From Alterinioella nitratireducens (GTDB taxonomy: Bacteria > Pseudomonadota > Alphaproteobacteria > Rhodobacterales > Rhodobacteraceae), in the NCBI RefSeq assembly GCF_013155465.1, contig NZ_JABJVX010000008.1:62001-126000 (forward strand): a stretch of 64,000 bases of DNA. Direction: 5' to 3'. Made by a program: the position numbers and the translations under genes. Each line of letters opens with the position of its first letter. Position 1 is the stretch's first letter. Positions 23,005-31,518 of the stretch are shown here, in pieces. The notes below the pieces were generated by a model. It was not told where the DNA came from. It saw nothing but the letters and a program-made list of their open reading frames with translations, and did no database searches.

Positions 23005-24033
23005 ATGCGCGCATCACGGTTGATCACCAGCGTGGAGGTCCATGCCGAGGGCGAACCGGGGCGCGTCATCACCGGCGGGCTGCCGCCCATCCCCGGCAAT
23101 TCGGTCTTCGAGAAGATGCAATGGATGGCGGCCGAGGGCGACCATATCCGCAAGCTCATGCTGCGTGAGCCGCGCGGGCACCCGGCGCTGTGCTGCAACG
23201 CGCTGGTGGAGCCGTGCGACCCGCGCGCCGATGCCGGTTTCATCATCATGGAGCAGACGGAATACCCGCCGATGTCGGGTTCCAACACGATCTGCGTCGT
23301 CACCGCCCTGCTGGAGACCGGCATCCTGCCCATGATCGAGCCCGTGACCGAGCTTGTGCTGGAGGCCCCCGCGGGGCTGATCGAGGTGCGGGCGGATTGT
23401 ACGGGCGGCAAGGTCACGCGCGTCGGGTTCCGCAACGTGCCGGCCTTCGCGGTGCATCTCGATGCGTGGATCGAGGTGCCGGGGTTGGGGGCCGCGCGGG
23501 TCGATATCGCCTGGGGCGGCATGTTCTTCGTCATCGCCGAGGCGGCGCAGTTCGGCGTCGAGCTGAGCGCCGGGAACGCGGGTGAGATCATGCGCATCTC
23601 GGAGGCGCTGCGGCGGGCGGCGCGCGAGCAGCTGCAGGTGACCCATCCCGAGAACGCCGCGATCACCGGCCCCACGATCTCGCAACTTACCGGTCCGGCA
23701 CAGGGCGCGGGCGCATCGGGCCGCAGCGTGGTGACCCTGGCCACCGGCGGCGCGGGGGCGCTGGACCGGTCGCCCTGCGGCACCGGAACCTGTGCCAGAA
23801 TGGCCTGCCTGCACGCGCGCGGGTTGCTGGAGGTGGGCCAGGACTACGTGAACGAAGGCCCGCTCGGGACGCGCTTCACGGGCCGAATCGAGGACGTGAC
23901 GCAGGTGGGGGGCTTCGATGCCATCGTGCCGAGCCTGTCAGGTCAGGGCTGGATATACGGGCTGTCGCAGCACCTTCTGGATCCGGACGATCCGTTTCCG
24001 GAAGGGTTTGCCATCGGGGATTTCGGAGGGTGA
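23005..24033 (+). CDS. Proline racemase family protein (hydroxyproline epimerase/dehydratase type)
   Basis: A 342-residue member of the proline racemase superfamily. The first active-site loop reads PPMSGSNTICVVTALLETG, with Ser where classical racemases have Cys, and the second reads DRSPCGTGTCARMACLHARG with Cys present. A Ser/Cys pair is reported for several hydroxyproline 2-epimerases and trans-3-hydroxyproline dehydratases, so a role in hydroxyproline use is likely and plain proline racemase less so. GGGGAGGGA lies just before ATG 23005. It is divergent from ribBX and interrupts the riboflavin region. Confidence 0.87.
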   Translation: MRASRLITSVEVHAEGEPGRVITGGLPPIPGNSVFEKMQWMAAEGDHIRKLMLREPRGHPALCCNALVEPCDPRADAGFIIMEQTEYPPMSGSNTICVVTALLETGILPMIEPVTELVLEAPAGLIEVRADCTGGKVTRVGFRNVPAFAVHLDAWIEVPGLGAARVDIAWGGMFFVIAEAAQFGVELSAGNAGEIMRISEALRRAAREQLQVTHPENAAITGPTISQLTGPAQGAGASGRSVVTLATGGAGALDRSPCGTGTCARMACLHARGLLEVGQDYVNEGPLGTRFTGRIEDVTQVGGFDAIVPSLSGQGWIYGLSQHLLDPDDPFPEGFAIGDFGG

Positions 24034-24045
24034 GCCAGCTACCTG

Positions 24046-24068
24046 GAAACGCTCCAGTGGAGCGTTTC
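24046..24068. repeat. Perfect 11-bp inverted repeat after the racemase gene
   Basis: GAAACGCTCCA and TGGAGCGTTTC flank a single G. It lies 13 bases after the stop at 24033 and may act as the first of two terminator hairpins. No T-run follows directly. Confidence 0.75.
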
Positions 24069-24167
24069 GCTGGCGAACGGGCGGAGCCCCAAACAGGCGG
24101 CGCGTCGAGGGCAGCAAGGCGTGAGGATTGCAGCCCTTGTCTCGAATTGCTGCGCAATCCGACCGGG

Positions 24168-24221
24168 GCGGGGCCTCACGGCCCCGCGGCCTCCGGCGGA
24201 AGTATTTTCACAAAGAAGATG
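24168..24221 (+). terminator. Hairpin plus CGGCGGAAGTATTTTCACAA motif
   Basis: GCGGGGCC-TCAC-GGCCCCGC (24168-24187) is a perfect 8-bp stem with a 4-base loop. It is followed by CTCCGGCGGAAGTATTTTCA (24191-24210), the same type of tail seen at 17571 and 30391. It lies between convergent genes and overlaps the end of the minus-strand gene. The 24069-24167 interval contains nothing I recognise. Confidence 0.65.
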
Positions 24222-24777
24222 AGAAGAAGCGCTCTGCGTCGATCACGCCCGCCAGTTTTCCAGCCGCGCACCAGTCGCGTTCGACGGCGGTGGCGGGGAT
24301 CAGGACGGTGCCATCCGCAGGCAGGCCGTGGCGGCGCAGGGTGGCGCGCAACCGGTCGCGTGTGGCCGACCAGCTTTCGGTGAAGCCGGGCGCGCGGGTG
24401 GTGGCGTCGAGCAGCGGGGCGTTTTCCGCAAGCACCGCGTCCGGATCGGCGGGGGCGTAAATCGCCCCGATGCGGCCTGCGGCGTCCTTGAGACCGATCA
24501 GCCGCGCCTGCCGGTCCGGCGCGACCGCGCGCCCCCGACGCATCTCCAGCGCGTTGCCGGAGAAGATGAACGCCACCACGTCATGGCCGGATGCCGCACG
24601 GATCGAGGCATAGCTGCGGTAGTCGATCCCGAGCCGTTCGGCGCGCGCGACGCGGACACGCAGGATCTCCAGCGGCAGGGTCTTCATCAGCGCCTTGCGC
24701 GCCCTGCCCCAGGCGTGCTTGCGAAAGCCGAAACCCGGCTCCAGCGCGGGGCCGTTATTATGTCCGATCTGGGTCAT
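24208..24777 (-). CDS. Conserved hypothetical protein
   Basis: A 189-residue soluble, basic protein that I do not recognise by name. It begins MTQIGHNNGPALEPGFGFRK, then a basic helical segment (RARKALMKTLPLEILRVRVA) and YRSYASIRAASGHDVVAFIF, which gives a compact alpha/beta impression. The N-terminal HNNGP segment is one I have seen in short Rhodobacterales proteins. The start overlaps the preceding small gene by 20 bases, so it is coupled to it and to ribE. The longer open frame upstream is an artefact. Confidence 0.7.
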   Translation of the reverse strand: MTQIGHNNGPALEPGFGFRKHAWGRARKALMKTLPLEILRVRVARAERLGIDYRSYASIRAASGHDVVAFIFSGNALEMRRGRAVAPDRQARLIGLKDAAGRIGAIYAPADPDAVLAENAPLLDATTRAPGFTESWSATRDRLRATLRRHGLPADGTVLIPATAVERDWCAAGKLAGVIDAERFFSSSL

Positions 24778-25006
24778 CCATCCCCTCCTCCGCCAGCCAC
24801 GCGATCGCATCCTGCGCCGCGCGCGCCGCCTCTTCAAGACTGCCGTAGGAGGCGTCCGGCACACGGGTCACGATGCGCCAGCCATGCGCATCCTCGGGGT
24901 CACGGCGGCATTCCTGCCAATGCCAGGCCGCGTCGCCGCTCTGCACCAGATCGACACAGCGCTGCCCGCTCTCGTCATTGATCGACCGGCGCACGACCGG
25001 TTTCAC
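24758..25006 (-). CDS. Small hypothetical protein coupled to riboflavin synthase
   Basis: An 82-residue acidic protein starting MKPVVRRSINDESGQRCVDL, with a predicted beta-rich first half (HWQECRRDPEDAHGW) and a helical second half (YGSLEEAARAAQDAIAWLAE). I do not recognise a family. Its start overlaps the ribE stop by four bases (25003-25006) and its end overlaps the next gene, so it reads as the middle of a ribE operon tail. No role in riboflavin synthesis is implied by the sequence itself. Confidence 0.72.
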   Translation of the reverse strand: MKPVVRRSINDESGQRCVDLVQSGDAAWHWQECRRDPEDAHGWRIVTRVPDASYGSLEEAARAAQDAIAWLAEEGMDDPDRT

Positions 25007-25593
25007 GCGCCGTAATCCCGCAACCGCGCCACGTAACGGGCCAGCGTGTCGATCTCCAGGTTGATCCGGTCGCCTTGCTTCACCAGCCCCCAGGTCGTCA
25101 CCTCCTGCGTATGCGGGATCAGGTTGACACCGAAATCGCGGCCCGCGACCTCGTTCACCGTGAGCGAGGTGCCATTGAGGGCCACGGACCCTTTGGGCGC
25201 GATGAAGCGGGCCAGATCCTCGGGCGCGCGGAACGTCACGCGGGTGCTGTCGCCCTCGTCGCGCATCGCCACCACCTCGGCCACGCCATCGACATGGCCC
25301 GAGACGATATGGCCGCCCAACTCATCCCCCACCTTGAGGGCGCGTTCCAGGTTGATTCGCCCGCCTTCGGCCCAATCCCCGATATTGGTCTTCGAGACGG
25401 TCTCGGCCGAGATATCGACGTCGAACCAATCGCCCCCGAGCGCCACCGCCGTAAGACAAACCCCGTCACAGGCGATGGAGGCCCCGATCTCGATACCCGC
25501 GGTGTCATAGCCGGTCTCGATGCGGGCGCGCAGATCGCCGCGGTTTTCCAGCGTGCGGATACGGCCGATATCGGTGATGATGCCTGTGAACAT
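25003..25593 (-). CDS. ribE: Riboflavin synthase, alpha subunit type
   Basis: A 196-residue protein with two tandem lumazine-binding barrels. The first opens MFTGIITDIGRI and contains ASIACDGVCLTAV; the second starts near GGHIVSGHVDGVAEV and holds ALNGTSLTVNEV. The enzyme dismutates two ribityllumazine molecules into riboflavin and the pyrimidine precursor. In most relatives ribE lies between ribD and ribBA/ribH, but here it is separated from ribD by about 4.8 kb of capsule genes on the other strand. The short GGTACCCCCC region before its ATG contains no FMN-riboswitch-like sequence. Confidence 0.95.
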   Translation of the reverse strand: MFTGIITDIGRIRTLENRGDLRARIETGYDTAGIEIGASIACDGVCLTAVALGGDWFDVDISAETVSKTNIGDWAEGGRINLERALKVGDELGGHIVSGHVDGVAEVVAMRDEGDSTRVTFRAPEDLARFIAPKGSVALNGTSLTVNEVAGRDFGVNLIPHTQEVTTWGLVKQGDRINLEIDTLARYVARLRDYGA

Positions 25594-25717
25594 GGGGGGT
25601 ACTCCAGGTTGCTGCCCTCACCTATCGCCAAGGCCCGCGCCACAATCAAGGCATAAACCGGCCCTCAAGGTGCCATTGCCCCGTGCAAGAGAGATCACGA
25701 CACGCTACCACTCTCTC

Positions 25718-27028
25718 ATGATCACGAGGCCGGACGTGCCTGTAATGGCCGCAGAAAACCGATCCTTCCTGTTCCTCCAGGGACCGCACGGGCCGTTCTT
25801 TCATCGGCTCGGCCAGATGCTGCGCGCGGCAGGCGCCGATGTCTGGCGGGTCGGCTTCAACCAGGGCGACAGCGCCTTCTGGCACCACCGGCCAAGCTAC
25901 ATTCCCTATCGCGGCACGGTCGAGGACTGGCCCGCACGGTTCACCGAATTGCTGGAGCGCCACCATACCACCGATATCGTGCTTTACGGCGATACGCGCC
26001 CCATCCACGCAAGCGCGGTCGAGATCGCCAGGGCGCGGGGCCTGCGGGTGCATGTGTTCGAGGAGGGCTACCTGCGGCCCTATTGGGTCACCTATGAACG
26101 CGGCGGGTCGAACGGGCATTCGCGGCTGATGGAGACCACCGTGCCTCAGATGCGCCGCGCGCTGAAGGGGCTGGACCTGGACCTGCCGGACACGCCCGCG
26201 AAATGGGGCGACATGCGGCAGCACATCTTCTACGGCGCGCTCTACCACTGGTTCGTGATGTTCCTGAACTTCCGCTACCGGAACTTCCGACCGCACCGCA
26301 ATATCACCGTGGCGCGCGAGTTGCGCCTCTACCTGCGCCGGATCGCCTTCATGCCCGCCATCTCGCTGTCGCGCAAGATCGCCACCTGGCGCATCAAGAC
26401 CGGCGGCTTTCCCTATCACCTGGCGCTGTTGCAACTGGAACATGATTCCAGCTTCCAGCAGCATGGCCCCTTCGACACCCAGACCGACTTCCTGCAAATG
26501 CTGATCGAGGGCTTTGCCGCGGGCGCGCCGCAGCATCACCACCTGGTCATCAAATCGCACCCGCTGGAGGATGGCCGCGTGCCCCTGCCCCGCGTCATCG
26601 CCCGGATCGCGCGGGATGAGGGGGTCGCTGCCCGCGTCCATTACGTGCGCGGCGGCAAGCTCGCGCGCCTGCTGGACGATGCGCGCAGCGCCGTCACCGT
26701 GAATTCCACCGCCGCGCAACAGGCGCTCTGGCGCGGGCTGCCGCTCAAGGCGTTCGGCACGGCGGTCTACCTCAAGCCGGAATTCGTCTCGACCCAGAGC
26801 CTCGACGAGTTCTTCCAGACGCCGACCCGCCCTGACAGCCGCGCCTATCGCGATTATCGCCATTACCTGCTGGAGACCTCGCAGATCACCGGCAGCTTCT
26901 ATTCCGCGCGCGGGCGGCGGCAACTCCTGCGCCAGGTGGTCGACATGATGCTGTCGCCGGACGACCCCTACGAGGCGCTGGATGCGGGCCGGCCTGCACC
27001 ACGGCAACACCTGCGGCTGGTGAAATAA
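25718..27028 (+). CDS. kpsS: Capsule polysaccharide export/initiation protein KpsS-like
   Basis: A 436-residue protein of the capsular polysaccharide synthesis (KpsS) family. Key segments are FLQGPHGPFFHRLGQMLRAA near the start, VFEEGYLRPYWVTYERGG, FQQHGPFDTQTDFLQMLIEG, HHHLVIKSHPLEDGR and VTVNSTAAQQALWRGLPLKA, the last two giving a glycosyltransferase-like nucleotide-sugar site. E. coli KpsS adds the first beta-Kdo to the lipid acceptor of group 2 capsules. No good ribosome site precedes either ATG 25718 or ATG 25745, so the start is uncertain. It opens a three-gene capsule set that interrupts the riboflavin genes. Confidence 0.88.
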   Translation: MITRPDVPVMAAENRSFLFLQGPHGPFFHRLGQMLRAAGADVWRVGFNQGDSAFWHHRPSYIPYRGTVEDWPARFTELLERHHTTDIVLYGDTRPIHASAVEIARARGLRVHVFEEGYLRPYWVTYERGGSNGHSRLMETTVPQMRRALKGLDLDLPDTPAKWGDMRQHIFYGALYHWFVMFLNFRYRNFRPHRNITVARELRLYLRRIAFMPAISLSRKIATWRIKTGGFPYHLALLQLEHDSSFQQHGPFDTQTDFLQMLIEGFAAGAPQHHHLVIKSHPLEDGRVPLPRVIARIARDEGVAARVHYVRGGKLARLLDDARSAVTVNSTAAQQALWRGLPLKAFGTAVYLKPEFVSTQSLDEFFQTPTRPDSRAYRDYRHYLLETSQITGSFYSARGRRQLLRQVVDMMLSPDDPYEALDAGRPAPRQHLRLVK

Positions 27029-27042
27029 CAAAAACTGGTCAG

Positions 27043-27058
27043 GCGAAAAACTTTTCGC
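27043..27058. repeat. AT-rich inverted repeat before the export gene
   Basis: GCGAAAA-AC-TTTTCGC sits in an 85-base AT-rich spacer between kpsS and the export protein gene, 15 bases after the kpsS stop. The spacer also has an AAAAAAATAAA stretch. It may be a weak terminator/processing site or part of a second promoter. Confidence 0.45.
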
Positions 27059-27113
27059 TAGAGTGACAAAAAAATAAACCGAGGCAGTACAGGCAAATAA
27101 GGAGCCGAAATCC

Positions 27114-28247
27114 GTGACATCACTGGCTTCCCGAGGGGCGCGGTTCGTCGCCCTCTTGGTGGTTGTATCGCTGGTGGCCCAATGTGGGCTGCTGCCGCGA
27201 TCCGGCCCCAACCGCAGCGAGCTCTTCGCAGGATCCGTGCAACGTCAGGGCGATGCCTTTGTCGTCACCGTCAATGACCGCGTACTGCGCGCCACATCGG
27301 TGGTCGAGGCGCTCGGCTTCTCGCAGGAATTCATCAACGCCGGCCAGCTTGGCTCGGACGAGATCCGGCCCGGCGACACGCTGTCGCTGTCGATCTGGGA
27401 AAACGTGACCGATCCGCTGCTCGGGGCCACCGGCGCGCCAAGCACGGTGCTGGACGAGGTGCAGGTCGATGGTGCCGGTTTCATCTTCATCCCCTATGCG
27501 GGCCGGGTCCGCGCCGCGGGCAACACGCCCGAGGGCCTGCGCCAGATCCTGACCCGCAACCTGGATGAACAGACCCCCGATCCGCAGATCATCGTGCGCC
27601 GCGTGGCGGGCGACGGGGCGACCGTGACCGTGGCAGGCGCCGTGGGGGCGCAAGGCGTCTTCGCCATCGAACGGCCCACCCGGACGCTGTCGGCCATGCT
27701 GGCGCGGGCGGGCGGCGTCGCCATCGAGCCCGAGATCGCACAGATCACCGTGGTGCGCGGCGGCCATACCGGCACGATCTGGTTCGAGGATCTCTACTCC
27801 AACCCGGAACTGGACATCGCGCTGCGCGCGGGCGACCGCATCCTGGTCGAGGAAGACCGCCGCACCTTCACCGCGCTCGGGGCCACCAACGCGCAGACAC
27901 GGGTGCCCTTCGAAAGCCAGACGATCTCGGCCATCGAGGCGATTGCCACCGTCGGCGGCCTGAACCCGAGCCTCGCCGATCCCACCGGCGTCTTCATCCT
28001 GCGCAACGAGCCCGAGGCGATTGCGCGCGCGGTCCTTGGCCGCAACGACATCGTCGGCACGCAGCGCTTCATCTACGTGCTGGATCTGACCGCGCCCACG
28101 GGCATGTTCGAGGCCCGCGATTTCGTGATCCGGGACGAGGATACGCTCTATGTCACGCTGGCCCCGTTTGCCCAGTGGAACCAGGTGATCAGCGCGCTGA
28201 CCGGCACGCTTGGCACCGCGGGCTCGATCAGCAGCCTGGCCGAGTAG
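27114..28247 (+). CDS. Polysaccharide biosynthesis/export outer membrane protein (Wza/KpsD-like)
   Basis: A 377-residue export protein. After a hydrophobic N-terminus (FVALLVVVSLVAQCG) comes the polysaccharide export domain (IRPGDTLSLSIWENV, VDGAGFIFIPYAGRVRAAG, LRQILTRNLDEQ) and then two SLBB-type segments (VTVAGAVGAQGVFAI and later SAIEAIATVGGLNPSLADP). The cysteine resembles a lipobox but has Gln at -1, so lipidation is uncertain. GTG 27114 is the start, with AAGGAG correctly placed; there is no nearby ATG that preserves the signal sequence. Such proteins form the outer-membrane channel for capsule. Confidence 0.9.
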   Translation: MTSLASRGARFVALLVVVSLVAQCGLLPRSGPNRSELFAGSVQRQGDAFVVTVNDRVLRATSVVEALGFSQEFINAGQLGSDEIRPGDTLSLSIWENVTDPLLGATGAPSTVLDEVQVDGAGFIFIPYAGRVRAAGNTPEGLRQILTRNLDEQTPDPQIIVRRVAGDGATVTVAGAVGAQGVFAIERPTRTLSAMLARAGGVAIEPEIAQITVVRGGHTGTIWFEDLYSNPELDIALRAGDRILVEEDRRTFTALGATNAQTRVPFESQTISAIEAIATVGGLNPSLADPTGVFILRNEPEAIARAVLGRNDIVGTQRFIYVLDLTAPTGMFEARDFVIRDEDTLYVTLAPFAQWNQVISALTGTLGTAGSISSLAE

Positions 28248-28251
28248 CGCC

Positions 28252-30303
28252 TTGGCGCAAGGCGACGGAACAGACACGCCCGCCGGGGGGACATCTCGGC
28301 GGGCGTTCTATTTCAACGGCGGCTTCCTGACCAATGCCCGCGTGCGGCGCATCCTGACGCTGGCGGGTCACGATCTGCGCCTTGGCAAGCCGGGGCCGGA
28401 GGATGACGTGCTGGTCTGGGGCCGCAGCCCCTATGCGAACCGCGGCGAGGCGGCGGCGGCGGCCACGGGCGCGCATCTGGTGCGGGTCGAGGATGCCTTC
28501 CTGCGCTCGCTGCATCCGGGCCGCGAGGGCGAACCGCCGCTCGGCCTGACCATCGACCGGCGCGGCGTCTATTTCGACAGTTCCGCGCCCAGTGATCTTG
28601 AGCACATGCTGGCCACCCATCCGCTGGACGATACCGCGCTGCTGGACCGCGCCCGCGAGGGGATGGCGCGGATGGTCGAGGGGCACCTGACCAAGTACAG
28701 CGCCGTCGACCCCAAGGTCGCGCCCCCCGCCCCCGGCTACGTGCTGGTCATAGACCAGACCGAGGGCGATGCCTCGATCCGCCATGGCGGGGCCGATGCC
28801 GCCACGTTCCGCGAGATGCTGGTGCAGGCACGGCTGGAGCATCCGGCTGCGCGAATCGTGATCAAGACCCACCCCGAAACCCGCGCGGGCCATCGACCGG
28901 GGCATTTCGGCGCGGCGGATTGCGACGAGCGCACCGATCTGATCACCGATCCGATTTCCCCCTGGCGGCTGATGGAGGGGGCCGTCGCAGTCTATGCCGT
29001 GACCTCGCAGCTTGGCTACGAGGCCATTTTCGCGGGCCACAAGCCGCAGATTTTCGGCCAGCCCTTCTATGCCGGATGGGGCCTGACCGAGGATCGCAAC
29101 CCGGTCGCGCGACGCGCGCGGCGCCTGACCCGCGCACAGCTATTCGCGGTGACGATGCTGGAATTTCCGACCTGGTATGACCCCTATCGCGACCGGCTCT
29201 GCGCCTTCGAGGATGTGCTGGCGACATTGGAGGCCCGCGCGCGGGCCTGGCGCGAGGATCGCTTTGGCTATGCAGCACTCGGCATGCGGGCCTGGAAACG
29301 CGCGCCCTTGCAAAAGGTCTTCGGCGGCGCGGGGCAGGCGTTGCGCTTTGCCAAGTCACCGGCAGCGGCGGTGGCGATGAACCGCCCCGTGATGGTCTGG
29401 GCCGGACAGGAAACGGAGGAGGTCCGCGCGGCCTGTGCGGGGCGGCCCCTGGTTCGGGTCGAGGACGGGTTCCTGCGCTCGCGCGGGCTCGGCGCGGACC
29501 TGGTGCCGCCGCTCAGCCTGGTGCTGGACGATCTCGGCATCTACTACGACCCGACGCGGGCCAGCCGCCTGGAGGCGCTGATCACCCGGGCCGCCGCCCT
29601 GCCCCAGCCCCGCCTGCGCCGCGCAGAGGCGCTGGTCGAGGCGCTGATCCGTGCGGGCCTCAGCAAGTACAATGTCGGTGGAGTGCCCGCGCTGGACCTG
29701 CCCGAGGGCCGCGAGGCGGTGCTGGTGCCGGGACAGGTCGAGGATGACGCCTCGATCCGGCTTGGCGCGGGCGAGATCCGGACCAACCTGGAACTTCTGC
29801 GCAAGACGCGCGCGCTGCACCCCGAGGCCTGCCTGATCTACAAGCCGCACCCGGATGTGGAGGCGGGGTTGCGCGAAGGCAAGATCGCACGCGACGCGCT
29901 GGACGGGCTGGCCGATATCGTGGCCGACCATGCCGACCCCGTGGCGCTGATCGCCCGCGCGGACCGGGTGGTAACCATGACCTCGCTCCTCGGCTTCGAA
30001 GCGCTGATCCGGGGCGTTCCCGTCACCTGCCTCGGCGCGCCATTCTATGCCGGGTGGGGGCTGACGAATGACCTCGGCCCCGTCCCTGCGCGCCGGGCGG
30101 CCCGCCCTTCGCCGACGGCTCTCGCCCATGCCGTCCTCATCACCTATCCGCGCTATTTCGATCCCGTCACCGGCACGGCCTGCCCGCCGGAAGTGGCGTT
30201 GGAGCGGCTGGCCAGCGACACCATCCCCCGCCCCGCCATCCGCCTGCGCGCGCTGGCGAAACTGCAGGGTTGGTTCGCGGGGCATGCGCATCTGTGGCGG
30301 TGA
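28252..30303 (+). CDS. kpsC: Capsule polysaccharide beta-Kdo transferase KpsC-like
   Basis: A 683-residue protein made of two homologous halves. The first has FYFNGGFLTNARVRRIL, VRVEDAFLRSLHPG, GVYFDS and ASIRHGGADAATFREML, IVIKTHPETRAG and FGQPFYAGWGLTEDRNP. The second repeats these as VRVEDGFLRSRGLGADL, GIYYDP, ASIRLGAGEIRTNLELL, LIYKPHPDVEAGLR and LGAPFYAGWGLTNDLGP. KpsC uses the two catalytic modules to extend the poly-Kdo linker of group 2 capsules. There is no ATG near the start; TTG 28252 follows the preceding stop by four bases, and an upstream TTG at 28210 would overlap. A strong hairpin lies within the first codons. Confidence 0.9.
   Translation: MAQGDGTDTPAGGTSRRAFYFNGGFLTNARVRRILTLAGHDLRLGKPGPEDDVLVWGRSPYANRGEAAAAATGAHLVRVEDAFLRSLHPGREGEPPLGLTIDRRGVYFDSSAPSDLEHMLATHPLDDTALLDRAREGMARMVEGHLTKYSAVDPKVAPPAPGYVLVIDQTEGDASIRHGGADAATFREMLVQARLEHPAARIVIKTHPETRAGHRPGHFGAADCDERTDLITDPISPWRLMEGAVAVYAVTSQLGYEAIFAGHKPQIFGQPFYAGWGLTEDRNPVARRARRLTRAQLFAVTMLEFPTWYDPYRDRLCAFEDVLATLEARARAWREDRFGYAALGMRAWKRAPLQKVFGGAGQALRFAKSPAAAVAMNRPVMVWAGQETEEVRAACAGRPLVRVEDGFLRSRGLGADLVPPLSLVLDDLGIYYDPTRASRLEALITRAAALPQPRLRRAEALVEALIRAGLSKYNVGGVPALDLPEGREAVLVPGQVEDDASIRLGAGEIRTNLELLRKTRALHPEACLIYKPHPDVEAGLREGKIARDALDGLADIVADHADPVALIARADRVVTMTSLLGFEALIRGVPVTCLGAPFYAGWGLTNDLGPVPARRAARPSPTALAHAVLITYPRYFDPVTGTACPPEVALERLASDTIPRPAIRLRALAKLQGWFAGHAHLWR
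28277..28305 (+). other. Strong hairpin inside the 5' end of kpsC
   Basis: CGCCCGCCG (28277-28285) and CGGCGGGCG (28297-28305) pair perfectly around an 11-base loop, and TTCTATTTC follows. It sits about 25-53 bases after the proposed TTG start, so it could act as an attenuator or block translation. Confidence 0.6.
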
Positions 30304-30420
30304 GGGCGCCCTCGGCGGCCCCCGTACCGGGGACCTTCTCGGCTTGAACTGGTCTTCAATGGCGAATGACGGGCCCGGCGGTGAGAGACGGAGTCAGGTA
30401 TTTTTGGCAAAATGAAAGAG
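30302..30420 (+). terminator. Palindromes and GTCAGGTATTTTTGG motif after kpsC
   Basis: GAGGGCGCCCTC (30302-30313) is a perfect palindrome directly at the stop codon, CCCCG-TAC-CGGGG (30320-30332) follows, and GGAGTCAGGTATTTTTGGCA (30390-30409) completes the same convergent-end arrangement as at 17571 and 24191. Otherwise the 126-base gap before ribD contains nothing I recognise. Confidence 0.55.
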
Positions 30421-30429
30421 AAAGTCGCG

Positions 30430-31515
30430 TCAGGCGCGGGACCAATGGGTCAGGATATCGGTGCCGATCTGACGGGTCTCGCGCAGGGCATAGCGCGGAG
30501 CCTGATCGAGCGCGGCAAGCGCCAGGGGGCCAATCGCGGGCAGCCCCTCGGCCCCGAGCGCCATGCCGGCGGTGAAGCTGATCAGGTCGTCGACCAGATC
30601 GGCCTGCAGCAGAGAGGCCGCGAGCGCGCCGCCGCCCTCGCAGAAAACGCGGGTGAGGCCGCGCTGGCCCATCGCGGCAAGAGCCTGGCCCAGGTCGATC
30701 GGCGCGGGCAAGGCGATGATCTCGGCCCCGAGATCGCGCCAGTCGGCCTGCCGCTCTTCCGGCGCATCCTCGGCACAGATCAGCCACAGCGGAATATCCC
30801 GCGCGCTGCGGGCAAGCTGGCTGTCCGTGGGCAGGTCCAACCGGCGGCTGATCACGACACGCACCGGCTGATGCGCCATGCCGAGGCCGCGCACGGTCAG
30901 CGATGGGTCATCGGCCCGCGCAGTCCCCGCCCCCACCAGCACCGCGTCATGGCGCGCGCGCATGGCGTGGACCGCGCGGCGCGCCTCGGGGCCGGTGATC
31001 CACTGGCTTTCACCTGACGCCGTGGCGATGCGACCGTCGAGGGAACTGGCCAGTTTCAGGGTCAGCGCGGGGCGGCCCTTGGTCACGCGGCTTACAAAGC
31101 CCTGATGGGCACGGGCGGCGGCCCTTTCCTCGACACCCGATGTCACCGCGATCCCCGCCGCGCGCAGCCGTTTGACCCCGGCCCCGTCAGTGCGCGGATC
31201 GGGGTCGCCCATGGCGATGACGACCCGCGCCAGGGCGGCGCGGATCAGCGCCTCGACACAGGGCGGCGTGCGTCCGAAATGGGCGCATGGCTCCAGCGTG
31301 ACATAGGCCGTGGCCCCGCGCGCGGCCTTCCCGGCCTGGCGCAGCGCCTCCGTCTCGGCATGGGGGCGACCGCCGGGCCCGGTCCAGCCGCGCCCGACGA
31401 CCCGGCCGTCGCGCACGATCACGCAGCCCACGGCGGGGTTGGGCCAGACACGGCCCTGCCCCCGCGCACCTAACCCAAGGGCCGTGCGCATCCAACGGGC
31501 GTCATCGCCGCTCAT
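30430..31515 (-). CDS. ribD: Bifunctional riboflavin deaminase/reductase RibD
   Basis: A 361-residue protein. The deaminase half has WPNPAVGCVIVRDGRVVGRG, GRPHAETEAL (zinc His and Glu) and TLEPCAHFGRTPPC (zinc cysteines). The reductase half from about residue 145 has RPALTLKLASSLDGRIAT, SQWITGPEARRAVHAMRARH, DAVLVGAGTARADDPSLTVR and VFCEGGGALAASLL. RibD carries out the second and third steps of riboflavin synthesis. Three bases separate it from nrdR upstream, the usual alphaproteobacterial nrdR-ribD pair, but the expected ribE downstream is displaced by the capsule genes. Confidence 0.95.
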   Translation of the reverse strand: MSGDDARWMRTALGLGARGQGRVWPNPAVGCVIVRDGRVVGRGWTGPGGRPHAETEALRQAGKAARGATAYVTLEPCAHFGRTPPCVEALIRAALARVVIAMGDPDPRTDGAGVKRLRAAGIAVTSGVEERAAARAHQGFVSRVTKGRPALTLKLASSLDGRIATASGESQWITGPEARRAVHAMRARHDAVLVGAGTARADDPSLTVRGLGMAHQPVRVVISRRLDLPTDSQLARSARDIPLWLICAEDAPEERQADWRDLGAEIIALPAPIDLGQALAAMGQRGLTRVFCEGGGALAASLLQADLVDDLISFTAGMALGAEGLPAIGPLALAALDQAPRYALRETRQIGTDILTHWSRA

Positions 31516-31518
31516 GGC

